A stretch of 64,000 nt of DNA from Syncephalastrum monosporum B8922. Taxonomy: Eukaryota; Mucoromycota; Mucoromycetes; Mucorales; Syncephalastraceae. Of this stretch, positions 43,947 to 56,850 are shown one piece after another. Positions within the stretch are counted from its first letter, which is position 1. Each line of letters starts with the position of its first letter. The notes beneath the pieces were generated by a model. That model ran no database searches and was not told the DNA's origin. It saw only the letters and a program-made list of their open reading frames with translations. Position numbers and translations under genes: made by a program. The stretch covers positions 186,001 to 250,000 of the forward strand of contig JNEN01001234.1 in the NCBI GenBank assembly GCA_000697355.1, given 5' to 3'.

Positions 43947-45685
43947 ATGATCAGTAAGATTATCGAGAAAGCCAAAGGAAAATGCTCAAAGACTGGCGAC
44001 ACGAACTCGGAAGACAGTGGTGGCATATCACCGGCGCCACCGGCGCCTCGGACACAACCGCCACGCGATAATCTGTCCGCTGAAGAGCATTTTTATGGTC
44101 GAACCTTGCCGCCCACGCCTCGCCATTCTTCTGAAAAGCGGGACGTTACTCAACACCACAAACAACAACAGCAGCAATCTGATCAAAACCATGGACCTTC
44201 TCAACCACGTGATATACAACAGCAACAATTAAACGATTCACTGAAGCCCGGCGACAACCGGATGGAATTTCGTACGGATAAAAAAAACCAATAAAGAACA
44301 AACGCTCACCAATACATTTAGAGCCCTTGGTGCCGGATGTCATCCCGTCACCGCCCAGATCACCGCAGAACGCTTCGGCTGAACAACAACAGCAACAGCA
44401 AAATCTTGGCACGACCCCGCCCCAACATGACGAAATTTTAGAGGATGCTTCAACACACGCGCCCGTGTTTTCTTCCGATGCAGAGCCACGACGTGCAACC
44501 CCTCAACCACGAAGGCGGTCGACTGCGCAGCAATTTCGCCTCCAAGACTTTCGATTGCTGCGCACCCTCGGCACCGGATCCTTTGGCCGTGTTCACCTGA
44601 CTCAGTCGCGCCACAATAACCGCTTCTATGCTATGAAGGTCCTGAAGAAATCCCAGGTCGTCCGTCTCAAGCAAATTAACCACACTAAAAATGAGCGCGA
44701 GGTCCTTATACGCATATCGCACCCGTTCATTGTCAATCTGTGGGGCACTTTCCAGGACGACGCCAATCTCTACATGATTATGGACTTCGTTCCCGGCGGA
44801 GAGCTATTTTCGCTTCTACGCAAGTCAAAGGTAATGAGGACTCATTTCTTGTGACACGTGGAACTGACACATGCATCATTGTGCTTCTTCAATGCATGAT
44901 ACAGCGTTTCTCGAATGAGATGGCCTGTTTCTACGCAGCTGAAGTCCTCATGGCGCTCGTATATCTTCATAACCAAGACATCCTTTATCGCGACTTGAAA
45001 CCCGAGAATATATTGCTGGATGCATCGGGCCATATACGTCTCACCGATTTCGGCTTTGCGAAGCGCGTGCCCGATGTGACATGGACCCGGTGCGGCACAC
45101 CTGATTATCTCGGTAGGTTAAAAAATGGTGTATGGTTTAGAGCATGCGAAGCACATCGACCGACTAACGAGGTTGTCGAATCTAATTTTAGCGCCTGAGG
45201 TGATCCAATCCAAAGGCTATGGCAAAGCGGTCGATTATTGGTCGCTGGGCATCCTCATCTATGAGATGCTGGCTGGTTACCCGCCCTTCTTTGACGACAG
45301 TCAGTTCCGTCTGTATGAGAAGATATTGACTTCCGAGCCGCGCTACCCGCCACACTTCAATCCCCAGGCCCGCGACCTCCTCACACATTTGCTCACGGCC
45401 GATCTGACCAGTCGCTACGGCAACCTCAAGCGTGGGTACCATGACATCACAGAACATCCATGTAAGGCTGGAACAATGAAAATAGGGGAGGAGACTCACA
45501 CAGAGCACACAGGGTTCGCGGATATTGATTTTGAGCAGCTACTGCAACGCAAGGTGGAGCCGCCCTATGTGCCTCAACTGAGCAGCGAAGGTGACACCAG
45601 CAACTTTGAGAAATACCAAGAAGAGAATATGCCGTATGGTATTGCTCAAGCTGATCCATACCATCGTTACTTCCAAGAGTTTTGA
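43947..45685 (+). CDS. cAMP-dependent protein kinase catalytic subunit
   Basis: Five exons (43947-44271, 44322-44830, 44905-45112, 45192-45461, 45513-45685) give 494 residues. After about 190 disordered, Gln-rich residues the AGC kinase domain begins at [17 protein letters not shown]. It has the catalytic lysine in [28 protein letters not shown], and the activation loop [14 protein letters not shown] with the PKA-type phosphorylated Thr. The tail [17 protein letters not shown] ends in the FxxF hydrophobic motif that marks PKA catalytic subunits. The enzyme is released from its regulatory subunit by cAMP and controls growth and dimorphism in mucoralean fungi (family knowledge). The ATG at 43947 follows a TC-rich leader. 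Confidence 0.92.
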
Positions 45686-45880
45686 ATGAATTGGCTCGCT
45701 ATATCTTTGTCACCGAGAAAAAAAAAATTAAAAAAATCATGCAAGCGTGTATCATAGGGCAGTTGGATTGGTCGGACGCGAATTGCGAGGCGTGTTGCGA
45801 ACCTCTTTAATCAGGCCTACCTTGACTTTTTTCTTGTTTAAAAGCTCGACCTGTACTTCCGCACGAGTGTATACCGCGTC

Positions 45881-47916
45881 ATGTTTGGCCTTCTCGTCGT
45901 TAGCACACTGGTTAAGCTGCTGCTCATCCCAGCATAGCAAGTATCCTCATCATCTATTTTTCGTGCTTTCGATTTCTTACATTCTTTTAAAAAGTCGATC
46001 CACAGATTTCGAGGTCCATCGCAACTGGTTGGCCATCACACATAGCCTACCCCTCAATCAATGGTACACCGAAGTAAGATAGTATACATGTCTCTGTAGC
46101 GCGACTGACGCGTTGCAAAGGCGACGTCCATATGGACACTAGATTATCCACCTTTTTTCGCCTGGTTTGAAAAGTGGTGGAGCATGTGGGCGCAGTGGGT
46201 CGACCCAGCTATGCTTGATATCCAGAACCTCAATTATGACAGCAGCCCGACAGTCGTCTTTCAGCGTCTGACTGTCATCGCAAGCGATCTGGTTCTCTAT
46301 TTTGCACTGAAAAGGTACAGATCCATCACAATTCATGCACTTTTGCTTATGCATCTCAGATATGTACAATCCTTTGGAAATCGCAATCTACATGTGCTCG
46401 TCGCTGGCTCCCTTCTGATGCATCCCGGTCTATTAATCGTCGACCATATGCACTTCCAATACAATGGTTTCCTGTATGGTATCTTGATCCTGTCGATCGT
46501 GGAAGCAAAACGGGTACTACAGTCTGGCGTTCTTGAGGCAATGTATCTGATCATCATGCTCTTATAGAACCAACTGCTCAGTTCGGGGATCCTATTTGCC
46601 GTTTTGCTTAACTTTAAGCACATCTACCTGTACATGGCTCCGGCCTATTTTGTCTTTTTGCTCAAAGCCTATTGCTTTACGGAACAGGGTTGGACCAATT
46701 GCATTTCTGTTCATAGCGAAACATTCACTTATCTTCTTTCCAACCAGGCTTCTCGATTAAACGCTTTTTCAGCCTGGGTGGCTCGGTGATTGGCGTATTT
46801 GGACTTTCGCTGGGCCCTTTTCTAAAGCAGCTTCCTCAACTCGCCGGTCGACTCTTTCCATTCACGCGTGGTCTTTGCCATGCCTACTGGGCGCCTAATT
46901 TCTGGGCACTTTATGCCGCAGCAGATCGTGTCTTAATTCCCTGTAAGGTGTTTACGACAAACCAAGCGTATGGCTCATACAAGCTGATAGTGGCGAAACA
47001 ATTTAATTGGCGCGTCAATACCGCGGCACTCGGATCCATGACGCGTGGTTACGTAGGCGATACTCAATTCGCCGTCCTGCCTAATGTGGCAGCAATCCAT
47101 ACGATGCTCATTACACTGGCTGTGCAACTAGTAAGTGATTAGCCTGATTATTTTTGCGTGTACACCACTCTAATCGTATCCTTACCAGCTCGTGTTATGG
47201 AAGCTATGGCAAAAGCCGACATTCTCTCATTTCATATCCGCCATGACGCTCTGCGGGTTCGCCTCCTTCTTGTTTGGGTGGCACGTGCACGAAAAGGCGA
47301 TCTTGATTGTTTTGATCCCATATAGGTATAACAGTTTTATGTTTGTTTCTTTCACTCACACCCCATGGGTCATATTCATAGTCTGATAGCCACTCAGAGC
47401 AAACTTCATTTGCGCACCTTTGTGATCCTGAGTGGCGCAGGGATCTGTTCTCTTTACCCCCTTTTGTTTCAAGCAGCTGGTAATGTCTTGTCCAATCACG
47501 ACAGGGCCCGTCAGACAATCATGCACGCAACGTAAACATTGGCCGATCTAATATTGAAATGAATTAATAGAAACACCGGTCAAGTTACTAATCACTGTGG
47601 TATGGGCGCTGGTCGTCGTCCCGGGTTTGGCCCATTTCAGCAGCATGTAAGGTTTTTTAATCAACAGTTCTGGTTTTACTCATTCAATATGTTCTGACTT
47701 TGGTGCCAATTTAGTGACATCAAGGGTTTGCTTCTTCCCATCGATGCATTGTATTTACTCGGTCTCGCGGGCTTACAGCTTTATACAGCCGCACATCCTT
47801 TGTTATTTGGCGAACGATACGAATTTCTTCCACTGCTTATCACAAGCGTGTATTGCGCCGCAGGCATTATGTATGGCTGGGCCATGGCGATGATGGCATA
47901 CTTTTTGCAAGGATAA
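45881..47916 (+). CDS. ALG8: ALG8 alpha-1,3-glucosyltransferase
   Basis: Ten exons (45881-45936, 45995-46073, 46121-46314, 46360-46513, 46568-46688, 46748-47130, 47189-47325, 47382-47479, 47571-47646, 47715-47916) give 499 residues. It is a multi-pass ER protein of the ALG6/ALG8 family (GT57) that adds the second glucose to the lipid-linked oligosaccharide. Diagnostic blocks are [65 protein letters not shown] and [11 protein letters not shown]. The first intron has a GC donor (TA|GCAAGT); only this junction restores the conserved sequence. A 48-nt stretch at 46943-46990 starts GTAAGG, ends TAG and is in frame, so it may be removed, giving 483 residues. Confidence 0.92.
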
Positions 47917-48029
47917 AGTTGTCTCAGATATTCTGTACATGGGATTAGAAAAGAAAAAATAATCATGGTTCCCCCGAAGCAAACAAGAAATTATTTTATT
48001 TCTTTTACATTTTCCACTCACAAACCACC

Positions 48030-49929
48030 ATGGATTCCCGTGAAAGCAAAATACCGGGTTACATGTTCTACTGTGTGCTCGTAGCCACTCTAGGCTCTTT
48101 CTGTAACGGCTACGTGATCGGCTCGGCAAACGTACCAGGTGAAATCACGCACAACTGCCCCAACGGAAACGCGCACATTTATAACCCGAGTTTTCCTGAC
48201 TGTCTTCCAATGAGCACGGCCCTTTGGTCAGTCACTCTATACGCAGAAAGCGTAACACTGACATTCTGTATAGGGGTTTTGCTGTCTCATCCTTCTGCGT
48301 TGGTGGTCTTATTGGTGGTATTACAGGCGGTGTTGTTCAGACACGTCTCGGCCGCAAAAAGGCAATCATGGTGAACACACTCGGATGGATTGTTGGGTCC
48401 ATTATTATGGGTGCTTCTGTGCACGAAGCGATGTTTATCATCGGCCGTCTCATTTCGGGTCTCTCTTGCGGTCTTGGCTCCCTCTGTATCCCTACTTACA
48501 TTGGTGAAATTTCTACCATCCGATCGCGTGGTGCTATGGGTGCTTGTCATCAGTATGGTCTTATCCGTTTCAGCATACGTCTTCATCAATCACTTACATG
48601 TATTTTATTGTACAGGTTCTTCATTGTTGTTGGAATCCTACTTTCTTCCGTTATTGGTCTGCCTACAGCCAAGGTGCCATTATGGCGCATTAATTATGCC
48701 ATTGTGGGTATTCCTGCCTTGGTTCAACTTTTCTTGATGAATACCTGCGTCGAGACGCCCCGATGGCTAGTTGCGGTGAACCGCGTCGATGAGGGACGTA
48801 ATTCGCTGAAAAGACTCCGTGGCAAGGCAAATACCGACCGAGAGTTTTACGAGATCGTCGAAGGCCAGCGTGGCTCTGCTGCTGCGGCCTCTATTATGAA
48901 GAGTTCAGACTACGGCGCACACGATATGTTGAAGCCGGGCGCCGGGGATGAAAAGGAAATGCCCTCTCCCAGCCTTAACGAAGATCGTATACCGACACCA
49001 CAGCAGCAGCAACCTATGCTGGGCGAGAAACCGAACGAAGAGGAAGCCTTACAGCCTCAGTCATCCCCTGACCCAGATGATACCGCGACAATGGCTCCAA
49101 GAGCGGACGAAGTCAGCCGGGAACCCCTTTCACTCCTCGGCATTTTCCGCGACCCTGTTATTCGTCGTATCAGTATAATCGTACTCTCGCTTCACTTTAT
49201 CCAGCAGTGGATCGGTATGAACGCGGTCATGTTCTACTCGACTATGATCTTCTCTTCCGCGTTCAACCCTGAAATGTCACAGTATATGGCTATTGCAACT
49301 ACTGGTGTCAACTTTGTTACGACGCTTCTTTCCGTTGTACTTGTCGATCGCATGGGTCGGCGTGCTCTTATCATGATCGCCGAAGCCATGTGCACGATTT
49401 TCTCAGTCACTCTCGTTATTGGCTACCGGTTCAACATTCCTGCGTTATTGGTGGTCTCGGTTTTCCTTTATGTAGCAGGATTCGCCATTGGCGTTGGTAA
49501 GTCGTGTTTGGTTTGGTTTGGTAGCGTAATACTCACCATCGTGTCATCCTTATTCTGTCTACCAGGTCCCATTCCATGGGTAAGTTGATCTTTTGTAATG
49601 GTACATGTGTTCTAACACAACTTTGTCAGATGATCACATCCGAATTGACACCTACCTATGCCAATTCTTCTGTTGGTGCTGCTGCCACCTGTATGAACTG
49701 GGCTATGAATTTTGTCATTGGCCAGATCTTCCCCATCATCTTTGCGTCTATCGAGGGCTACTCTTTCATCATTTTTGCTGTCGTGGGCGCTGTTTCCATG
49801 GTTTTTACGTACTTTATGCTGCCGGAGACGAAGAATCGTTCGATAGAAAGCATTGTGCATGGTCTCTCCAAAAAGGTGGGCCACACATTGCCCAAAGAAG
49901 CTACTACTGACGTTCCTACTGCGACTTAA
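48030..49929 (+). CDS. MFS sugar transporter
   Basis: Five exons (48030-48226, 48274-48552, 48616-49496, 49566-49579, 49630-49929) give 556 residues with twelve predicted membrane helices. Sugar-porter landmarks are the N-terminal LGSFCNGYVIGSANVPGEI, the loop-2 motif TRLGRKKAIM, PTYIGEIS, VETPRW, QQWIGMNAVMFYS, DRMGRRAL and the final PETKNRS. It most resembles GLUT/hexose permeases. The central cytosolic loop is long (about 100 residues, Pro/Gln/Glu-rich) and could be regulatory. Exon 4 is only 14 nt and encodes part of the conserved GPIPW. The donor at 48227 (GTCAGT) is less usual. Substrate not determined; a hexose is likely. Confidence 0.88.
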
Positions 49930-50128
49930 TGGTTGCCTGCACTATTGTGTAAATACTTTTACTCATTTGCATATCCATACTTAACAGCCAACCCGCATTT
50001 TCTCTTTTTGATTGACACATCTTTCCTTTTTAAAGAACCAAATAAATGTATTGTATGATATTCAGTGGAAAGTAATGACATCACCGGATATGCATATCAG
50101 TATATAAGCGAGATCCAAAACACTAAAA

Positions 50129-52195
50129 CTAGAGTTGTACAGTGTCAGAACGCTCAACAAAGCGCACTGTGTAATCATTTGGCAGTACAACTAAACCACC
50201 GTCCTTCATGCCCTCAATGTCCGGATATACTGGTTTCCCTTGTGCATCCATGTCCGGCTCGATAACGCAGCGAGCAAAGATGCGAATGAGCTTATTGAAC
50301 ATCTCATTCTCGGCCTGCACTTATGTTAATATGCATAGATCGTCGATATCAAATGATATGTTCTGTCGTACTTACCAAATAAATACCAGGGCAGATACGA
50401 CGACCCCATCCAAAAACATAAAGATCTCGTCCATCTATGCTTCCGTTCGCTGAGGCAGACATGGTCTTGAGATTGTCCAGGAATCTCTCTGGTTTGAATT
50501 TTTCGGGCTCGGGATATCTTTCCTCATTCTTATGAATGCTCAGCATGTTACTAACAAGCACGGTGTCTTTCGGGATCAGGTAGCCTTGGCAAGTAACTAT
50601 GTAATAAAGTAGATTCAATCAGCAGTGAAATAAGAGAAAGGAACAAGCTCTGATCCTTACAGTCTTCCTTAGCGAGATGGGTCAAACCAAATGGGCCAGT
50701 GGGGCGTAGACGAAGACATTCCTTATGGACAGAGAGTAAATAAGGGAACTGGTCACGTTCACGGAAAGTTGGGTAGCGACGGTGCTTTTTGAGGAAATCA
50801 TCGACTTCAGAGCGAATCTTGGCTTGGACATCTGGATGGTGACACAGGATGGCAATTTGCCACATAAGTGTCACAGCTGTAGTGTCGGTACCGCCACCAA
50901 TCATATCATCTATATACCGAGGATCACAATATCAGAAATCTGTCAAGATCTACACTTATGCAGCTCTCCCGATTCGATTCATACTCAAGAACACCAATAT
51001 ATCGTCGTCCTCCAAACCATATTGGTTTTTTATCTCATAGACAGACTTGAAAAGGCAGTCATTCTCGCTCTCCACTGCTGCCTTAAGTAGTCTCTTGAAA
51101 AGAGGATCGCGGTGTTTTTCGATCGTTTCGAGGTACTTCTCCTTTCTTCCAGTAAGCCAGTAGTATGCGCTAAATACGGGTAAGAAGGCGCTGACGTCTT
51201 CACCAGCTCCGGCCATCTTCATCAGTTCGGTGACACTTTCTTCGACTTCCATGAAGAGAGGATCGTCAAGCGATTTTGCACGTGTGCCGATGCAGATACT
51301 CAAAATCACACTCATGGAGGCGAAATGGAGTGCTTTGATAGGATTCATGCCTTGCGTTCCTCCTGCTGAAAGAAAGTGATCCACCAGTCGATCTGCTTCT
51401 CCCTCGAGCACGTGGGTGTAACCATCAATGAACTTTGGTGAAAGAACCTCCAAGGCTATAAACGCGTTGAGATGGATATTAGGGTACCTTAAAAACAGAT
51501 ACGATGGACAAAACGTACCAGCCATGCGAGTGTTCTTCCATTTCTTGCCATAAGGCGCCATAGAAAGACCTCTATAATGACGCATGAACATTAGCGCTCA
51601 AAACAGAGAATCAAAAATTGAGTATATTCCCAGACTCACTTATGATTTTTCGCATAGTAATCCATCAAAAACTCGGTATATGGACGGTCAGAGGTAATAA
51701 CACCATGAGAGACGAATATTTCGTGTGCAATCTGAGGGTCTGAAATAAAGATCCATCGTTGCACGCCCATATTGACACGCATGAGAGGACCTATTTGTGG
51801 CACGCATTACACAACACGTTTTTATAGATGGTTTCACGGGCTCATTTTCTTCCTGGGGCTCGATACTACAAAACATACCGCATTTTTTCTGCCATTCGGC
51901 TACCACAAATATGTCTTTAAGCAACGGGAGATGACCTGTGCAATAAATTCCAAGACGTAAGTTTTGCCGCTCATAAAAATGATACTGCAAGTGGGCACAT
52001 ACCGAAATATGGGATCGAACCCGGAGCAGAAGGAACTTCTTTAAGGCCTCTCTTTAGGTTTTTCCGAGAGGCCTGAATAGCTCTCAACACCATCAGAAGG
52101 GTTATGGAAGCACCAGCAATGCTTGCGAGCGACGTGAGTTTCTGGCGTTCATTACTGGGGAGGAACGACTGTGCACGATCAAGTATACTCTGCAT
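50129..52195 (-). CDS. Cytochrome P450 monooxygenase A (tandem pair)
   Basis: A multi-exon gene starting at ATG 52195 (exon 1 52003-52195). The N-terminal membrane helix (LASIAGASITLLMVLRAI) is followed by a Pro-rich hinge (VPSAPGSIPYFG). The I-helix is GGGTDTTAV, the K-helix ExxR is KECLRLRP (E-C-L-R), and the haem loop is FGWGRRICPG. The gene ends VRFVERSDTVQL. All exon joins I checked keep the frame (for example TTC TTG A|AT GAT ATG), so the gene looks intact. The closest relative in the window is P450 B just downstream in coordinates, with the same exon layout. Substrate unknown. Confidence 0.88.
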
Positions 52196-53203
52196 TTTTA
52201 TAGATATATTTTTTGATCAAGAAGACAGGTCAGATTTCAATGATGAAAGGTCTTTAAATAGCTTAAGCGCAGTCGGTCTTACAAATTTGAGGTCCATTGC
52301 GCCCGACATTCAGATGGTCCTTCGCCTCACTGTTTATTAGTGTTACTATCAGCCAAACAAAGCCCCTCTGCATAATTGTGATTAACCATTACATATATAT
52401 TCCCACACACAGCCACAACAGCGAAAAAGAGATTCTGCGAAAATATACATATCATAAATATATGGTAACTGCTAGCATAGTGTGCAAGGCAGGATAAAAA
52501 GCGATTTGATAGCGCATGAAGCGATGCAGCTTTAAAGAGGACCGGCTGATAGTTGCTAGAATGGTGCTTTTACTTCTGCTACTGCTACGATTCTAATGTC
52601 TACCATCTTAAAACTATACATACAGAATAGTCAAAGCTTTATAACATTATATGGACTATTAAAGTATGTAAGAGCTTAGCTAACGAGCATGAGGAAAAGG
52701 GTACGTGCAAACTGACCTTGTCATATGTGCCATGAAGTCCAGTAATTTTCGCATGCGCCATGCAGGCAAACTGTCTGCAGAAGTGTATGACACGTGATTA
52801 CCATAATTTCCTTCTCCCTGCTACATATTATACGCGGCATAGCACACTAGCATGGAGCTGTCCTTATAAGTAAAGAAAACAGCCTACTTGTGTCGGTGAT
52901 CATACAAAATATGTTGGAGATTCCATTAAGATGTATGCGCTACCTTTAACCCATATACTACAAGCTTCGAGTGCCTAGTGGGTGAAAATGGAGCAAATAC
53001 TATTGTAGTGACATCTCGCAATGCCTGCTGCTTACATACTTCCAGCTAGATCGATTTGTATGTAGAGAGGCCCTTCCTTTATTCTTACTGACCAAGGATG
53101 ACCCTTGCTTCAATGACATCAATTATGTACACTGTATTCGCGCTACCCGGCGTATGTAGCAAATTATCATTTATTTATGACTGTCTAAATGTTGCATAAA
53201 TCT
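52196..53203. other. Intergenic region between tandem P450 genes
   Basis: About 1 kb, AT-rich. It must hold the promoter of P450 A and the 3' end of P450 B. I see no gene in it. Confidence 0.5.
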
Positions 53204-55220
53204 TTAGAATTTAATGGAGTCAGTACGGGGGATGAAGCGCACTTTGTAGTCCTTCGGCATCACAACTATCCCAGCATCGACCATATCGTCGAGATCTGGG
53301 TATACAGGCTTCCCTTGGCCATCCACGCAAGGTTCAATAACGCACCGGGCAAATAAGTGGATCAATGAGTGAAACATCTCGCTTTCAGCCTAAATTCCAG
53401 AACGTTTCGGTCACTTTAGAAATGTCCATGATGTAGGCGAAAAGATAGTTTTACCAGATAAATGCCAGGGCAGATACGGCGGCCCCAGCCAAAATTGTAT
53501 TGGTCGCGCTTGTCAATACCCCCGTTGGCAGATGCCGACATGGTTTTAAGGTTATCCATAAATCTTTCAGGCTTGAATTCATCCGGCTCAGAATACTGGT
53601 TCGGGTCGTGATGCATATTCCACATGCTGCCGACAATGACGCTGCCTTTCTGGATCAAGTAATCTTGGCAGACGACTAGTGATTACAAGACAGCAAGAAC
53701 GTGAGACATATACTTATTTCTAGGGAAGAATTGAAACTTACAGTCTTCATCTGCGGCATGCATCAAGCCAAAAAGTGAGATAGGGCGGTAACGTAGGCAC
53801 TCCTTGTGAGCCGAAATAAGGTAGGGGAATTGGTCGCGTTCTTGGAAAGTAGGGTAGCGATGGTGTTTGGCAAGGAAGCCATCTACCTCCGCCCGTATCT
53901 TGGCTTGCACATCTGGGTGATGGCACATAATAGCTATTAACCATGAAAGAGTCACTGCCGTAGTGTCTGTCCCTCCATTGATCATGTCATCTAAACAGAA
54001 AGCCAAATAAAATCTTAGCAAACCGTTTTCCGCTAAGCTTGGACTGTGGATATTCATGTACTTACTTAAGAACACAAGGACATCATCGTCCTTGATTCCA
54101 TACTCGTCCTTCTTCTCGTATACCGTCTTGAACAGGCAGTCTTCTTCGCTATCCACCGCCATCTTGAGTAGCTTGTGGAAAAGGGGATCGCGGATATTGT
54201 TGATAAAATGGGAATATTGCTTGCTTTTTCCAGTCAACCAGTAGTAGACTTTGAATACGGGGAGGAAACCACTGACGTCGTTATTGACACCCGCCATTTC
54301 TATCAATGTCACTACGACATGTTCCAGTTCCAGAAACAGGGGATCATCCAACGATTTGACGCTTGTTCCAACGCAGAGAGTCAATATAAAGTTCAATGCC
54401 GTAAAATGAAGTGCGCTGACAGGGCTGACACCATCAGTCTGGCCTGTTTCCAGCAGTGTGTCCACCAGGCGGTCTGCCCCAGCCTGCAAAGTTGAAGTAA
54501 ACCGGTCGACAGATTTTGGTGACAAAATCTCCAAAGCTTGCACAAATTACTAAATGTGGAATGAGGGTGGGGTGCAGTATCTTACCAAGTGTGCGGAGAC
54601 TCTTCCACGTTTTGCCGTATGCAGCGTTACCGAGACCTCTAATGAAACACATTCAGTACATACTATTTTTGTACGCTACAGCATTTACCGTTCTTTTTTC
54701 GCGTAGTAGCCGGATGCGAAATCCATGTATGGACGATTCGAAGTAATGGAACCATGAGTGACAAATAACTCATGCGCCAGCCGAGCGTCCGATACAAATA
54801 TCCATGACTGCACGCCCATGCGGACTCGCATGATAGGACCTTTATATTGTGTGAGGATTTGCTGCTAATTTGAACGAGGCTTTGCGAGTAAAGGCCATAC
54901 GAACCGCATTTTTTCTGCCATTCGGGTATCTGAAACACGGTCTTGAGAGCCGGAAGGTGGCCTATATCGCACGGAGGATCAGCATTATCATATTAAGGCC
55001 AACTGTCAAAAATGCTTTCACAAGAGTTGAAAGTATATGTACCAAAGTAAGGTATAGCACCAGGAGGGGACGGGATGTCCTGATGACCCTTTATTGCCTT
55101 TTTATGATGCGTAGTATAATGCTGGATGATTTTGAGAGCCAACAGAAGAGTCAAAACGGCAGCAGTAGGCCTTCCTCCTGGGAGACGTGTGCCGATGAGT
55201 GCTTTGGCGTAGTCTAACAT
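53204..55220 (-). CDS. Cytochrome P450 monooxygenase B (tandem pair)
   Basis: A multi-exon paralogue of P450 A, from ATG 55220 to TAA 53204. It has a membrane anchor (AAVLTLLLALKIIQHY) and hinge (DIPSPPGAIPYFG), I-helix NGGTDTTAV, ExxR in KECLRYRP, haem loop FGWGRRICPG, and ends VRFIPRTDSIKF. The exon boundaries and long conserved segments (HHPDVQAKIRAEVDGFL, RYPTFQERDQFPYL) match P450 A, so the two arose by tandem duplication. Sequence differences at SRS-like regions (for instance LFGLMHAADED against PFGLTHLAKED) suggest different substrates. No disabling change seen. Confidence 0.87.
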
Positions 55221-55589
55221 ATTGTCAGATAGAATGATTAAGGATAATGGCAGAATCGACAGGCTTTATATCGCGCATGCTCGGCTTAGACCTCATGTTT
55301 GTGTATCAACGATATTGAGTCATCCGAAGACATGACATACTGTACACGCCAAGCGCCCTGAAGTCGTGTGACTGGTGGGGCTCATCGTCCAAGTGTCACA
55401 TAAATAGAATTTTACAGTGGTACAATGTAAAATAGATCTCGGGAGCGGACAAACACTCGACATCCCACGGCACGTTTGGTCATACTTCCACCATAATGAG
55501 CCTCAGCCATTCATGCTGAACAGAGTTTATAGCAAGATGAAATTCGCTATACGATGCTCATTGTATTCAAAATACAGAAATCTTTTCTT

Positions 55590-56850
55590 AGATCTCGGCA
55601 AGTCCGAGCAGCAAGCGCTCTTTGTAGTCGTTAGACATCAAAGCCACACCACAATCTATCACAGCGTCGATACCTGAACAAAGAAGCTTTTCTTTGCTCA
55701 GTCACGTCAGGCTCGGTGAGACAACGGACAAATAGACGGACCAACGCATGTAACATTTAGTTTTCAGCCTTTGCTAAGTGAAAAAAAAATGTCTCCGTGT
55801 TAGATTGCTATGGTGGAAGCATCAATACTACCACGATCTTCCTTACCATGTAGATACCAGGATAGATACATTGTTCCCAGCTAGCCAAAGTTATGTTCGT
55901 CTCGACGACCTATACTCGCATTGGCAGTAGCCACATTGCCTCGAGATTACACCTTAACCTTTCGGGCTTGGGTTTATCCGACTCATGTAGCGAACAAGGC
56001 TATGTTACATACTCCACATGGCGATAAGCATGCTATTTTCTGGCGCTATAACATTTACAAACAAACTACACGTATGATCCAAAAGACTCAGATTAACAGC
56101 AATCGTGGAAAAAAAGCTACGACTTTAAAGTCTTCGTCCGTGACGCAAGTTAAGCCAAGGAACGAGGTGGGACTAGGGCGAAGGCGTTATGCATGGGCAG
56201 GAGTACAGCATGATGGAAACAGGTCATACCCCCGGAAAATCGGTGTCGATGGTAACCAGCAAATCATTTCCAGTTCTTCCCGATACTTGGCTTGTACCTT
56301 GGGCTGATGACACAAGTGGCGACTTGCCACAATAGCGTCACTGCCATGAATACCGCGCCGGTGTCGGATTAGTCAATGATGGTCGAGCGAATAGGATTAG
56401 ACTTTTGCATGAAAAAGCACGAAAGCAGCACACTACGAATGATGGAAAACCTCTACTTGTCTTTGGCCCGATACATTCACTTTGTAAAACTGTTTTCTCG
56501 CTATTGACCGTTTAGCGGCGCTGTGTTATGCTTTTATTCGGTGCAATACTCGTTGCGTACATACCATGAGCTGACGCTTAGACACCACAGCACCATGTAT
56601 GATCTAGAATCCACTCACCAGAAAATGATTCCAGGACGGTCCACTGCTGTACCCGCATCTCAACCTGTATGACAGGACCTGGGATAGGCTGCACATACTC
56701 TACTAAATTCCTTGGTACGCATGCTCCTATCCATCCATGTAGCATTCGCTTTGTAATTCAAGGAGAACAAACGGTTGCTTGAGAGTAAATATGTAGCCCA
56801 TGGAAAGTTCAAGGTATAATCATGTTCCGTCATAGTATGTCTTTCCCTAC
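55590..56850 (-). pseudogene. Decayed third copy of the tandem P450
   Basis: Minus-strand sequence lines up piece by piece with P450 A and B but is broken. The C-terminal exon is recognisable at about 55598-55767 and the haem-loop exon at about 55850-55995. The exon before it is at about 56130-56235, the I-helix exon at about 56240-56375 and an N-terminal fragment at about 56635-56690. Stops, indels and a missing large middle exon make it non-functional. The order and strand equal those of the intact copies, so it is a degenerated member of a three-gene tandem array. Confidence 0.75.
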
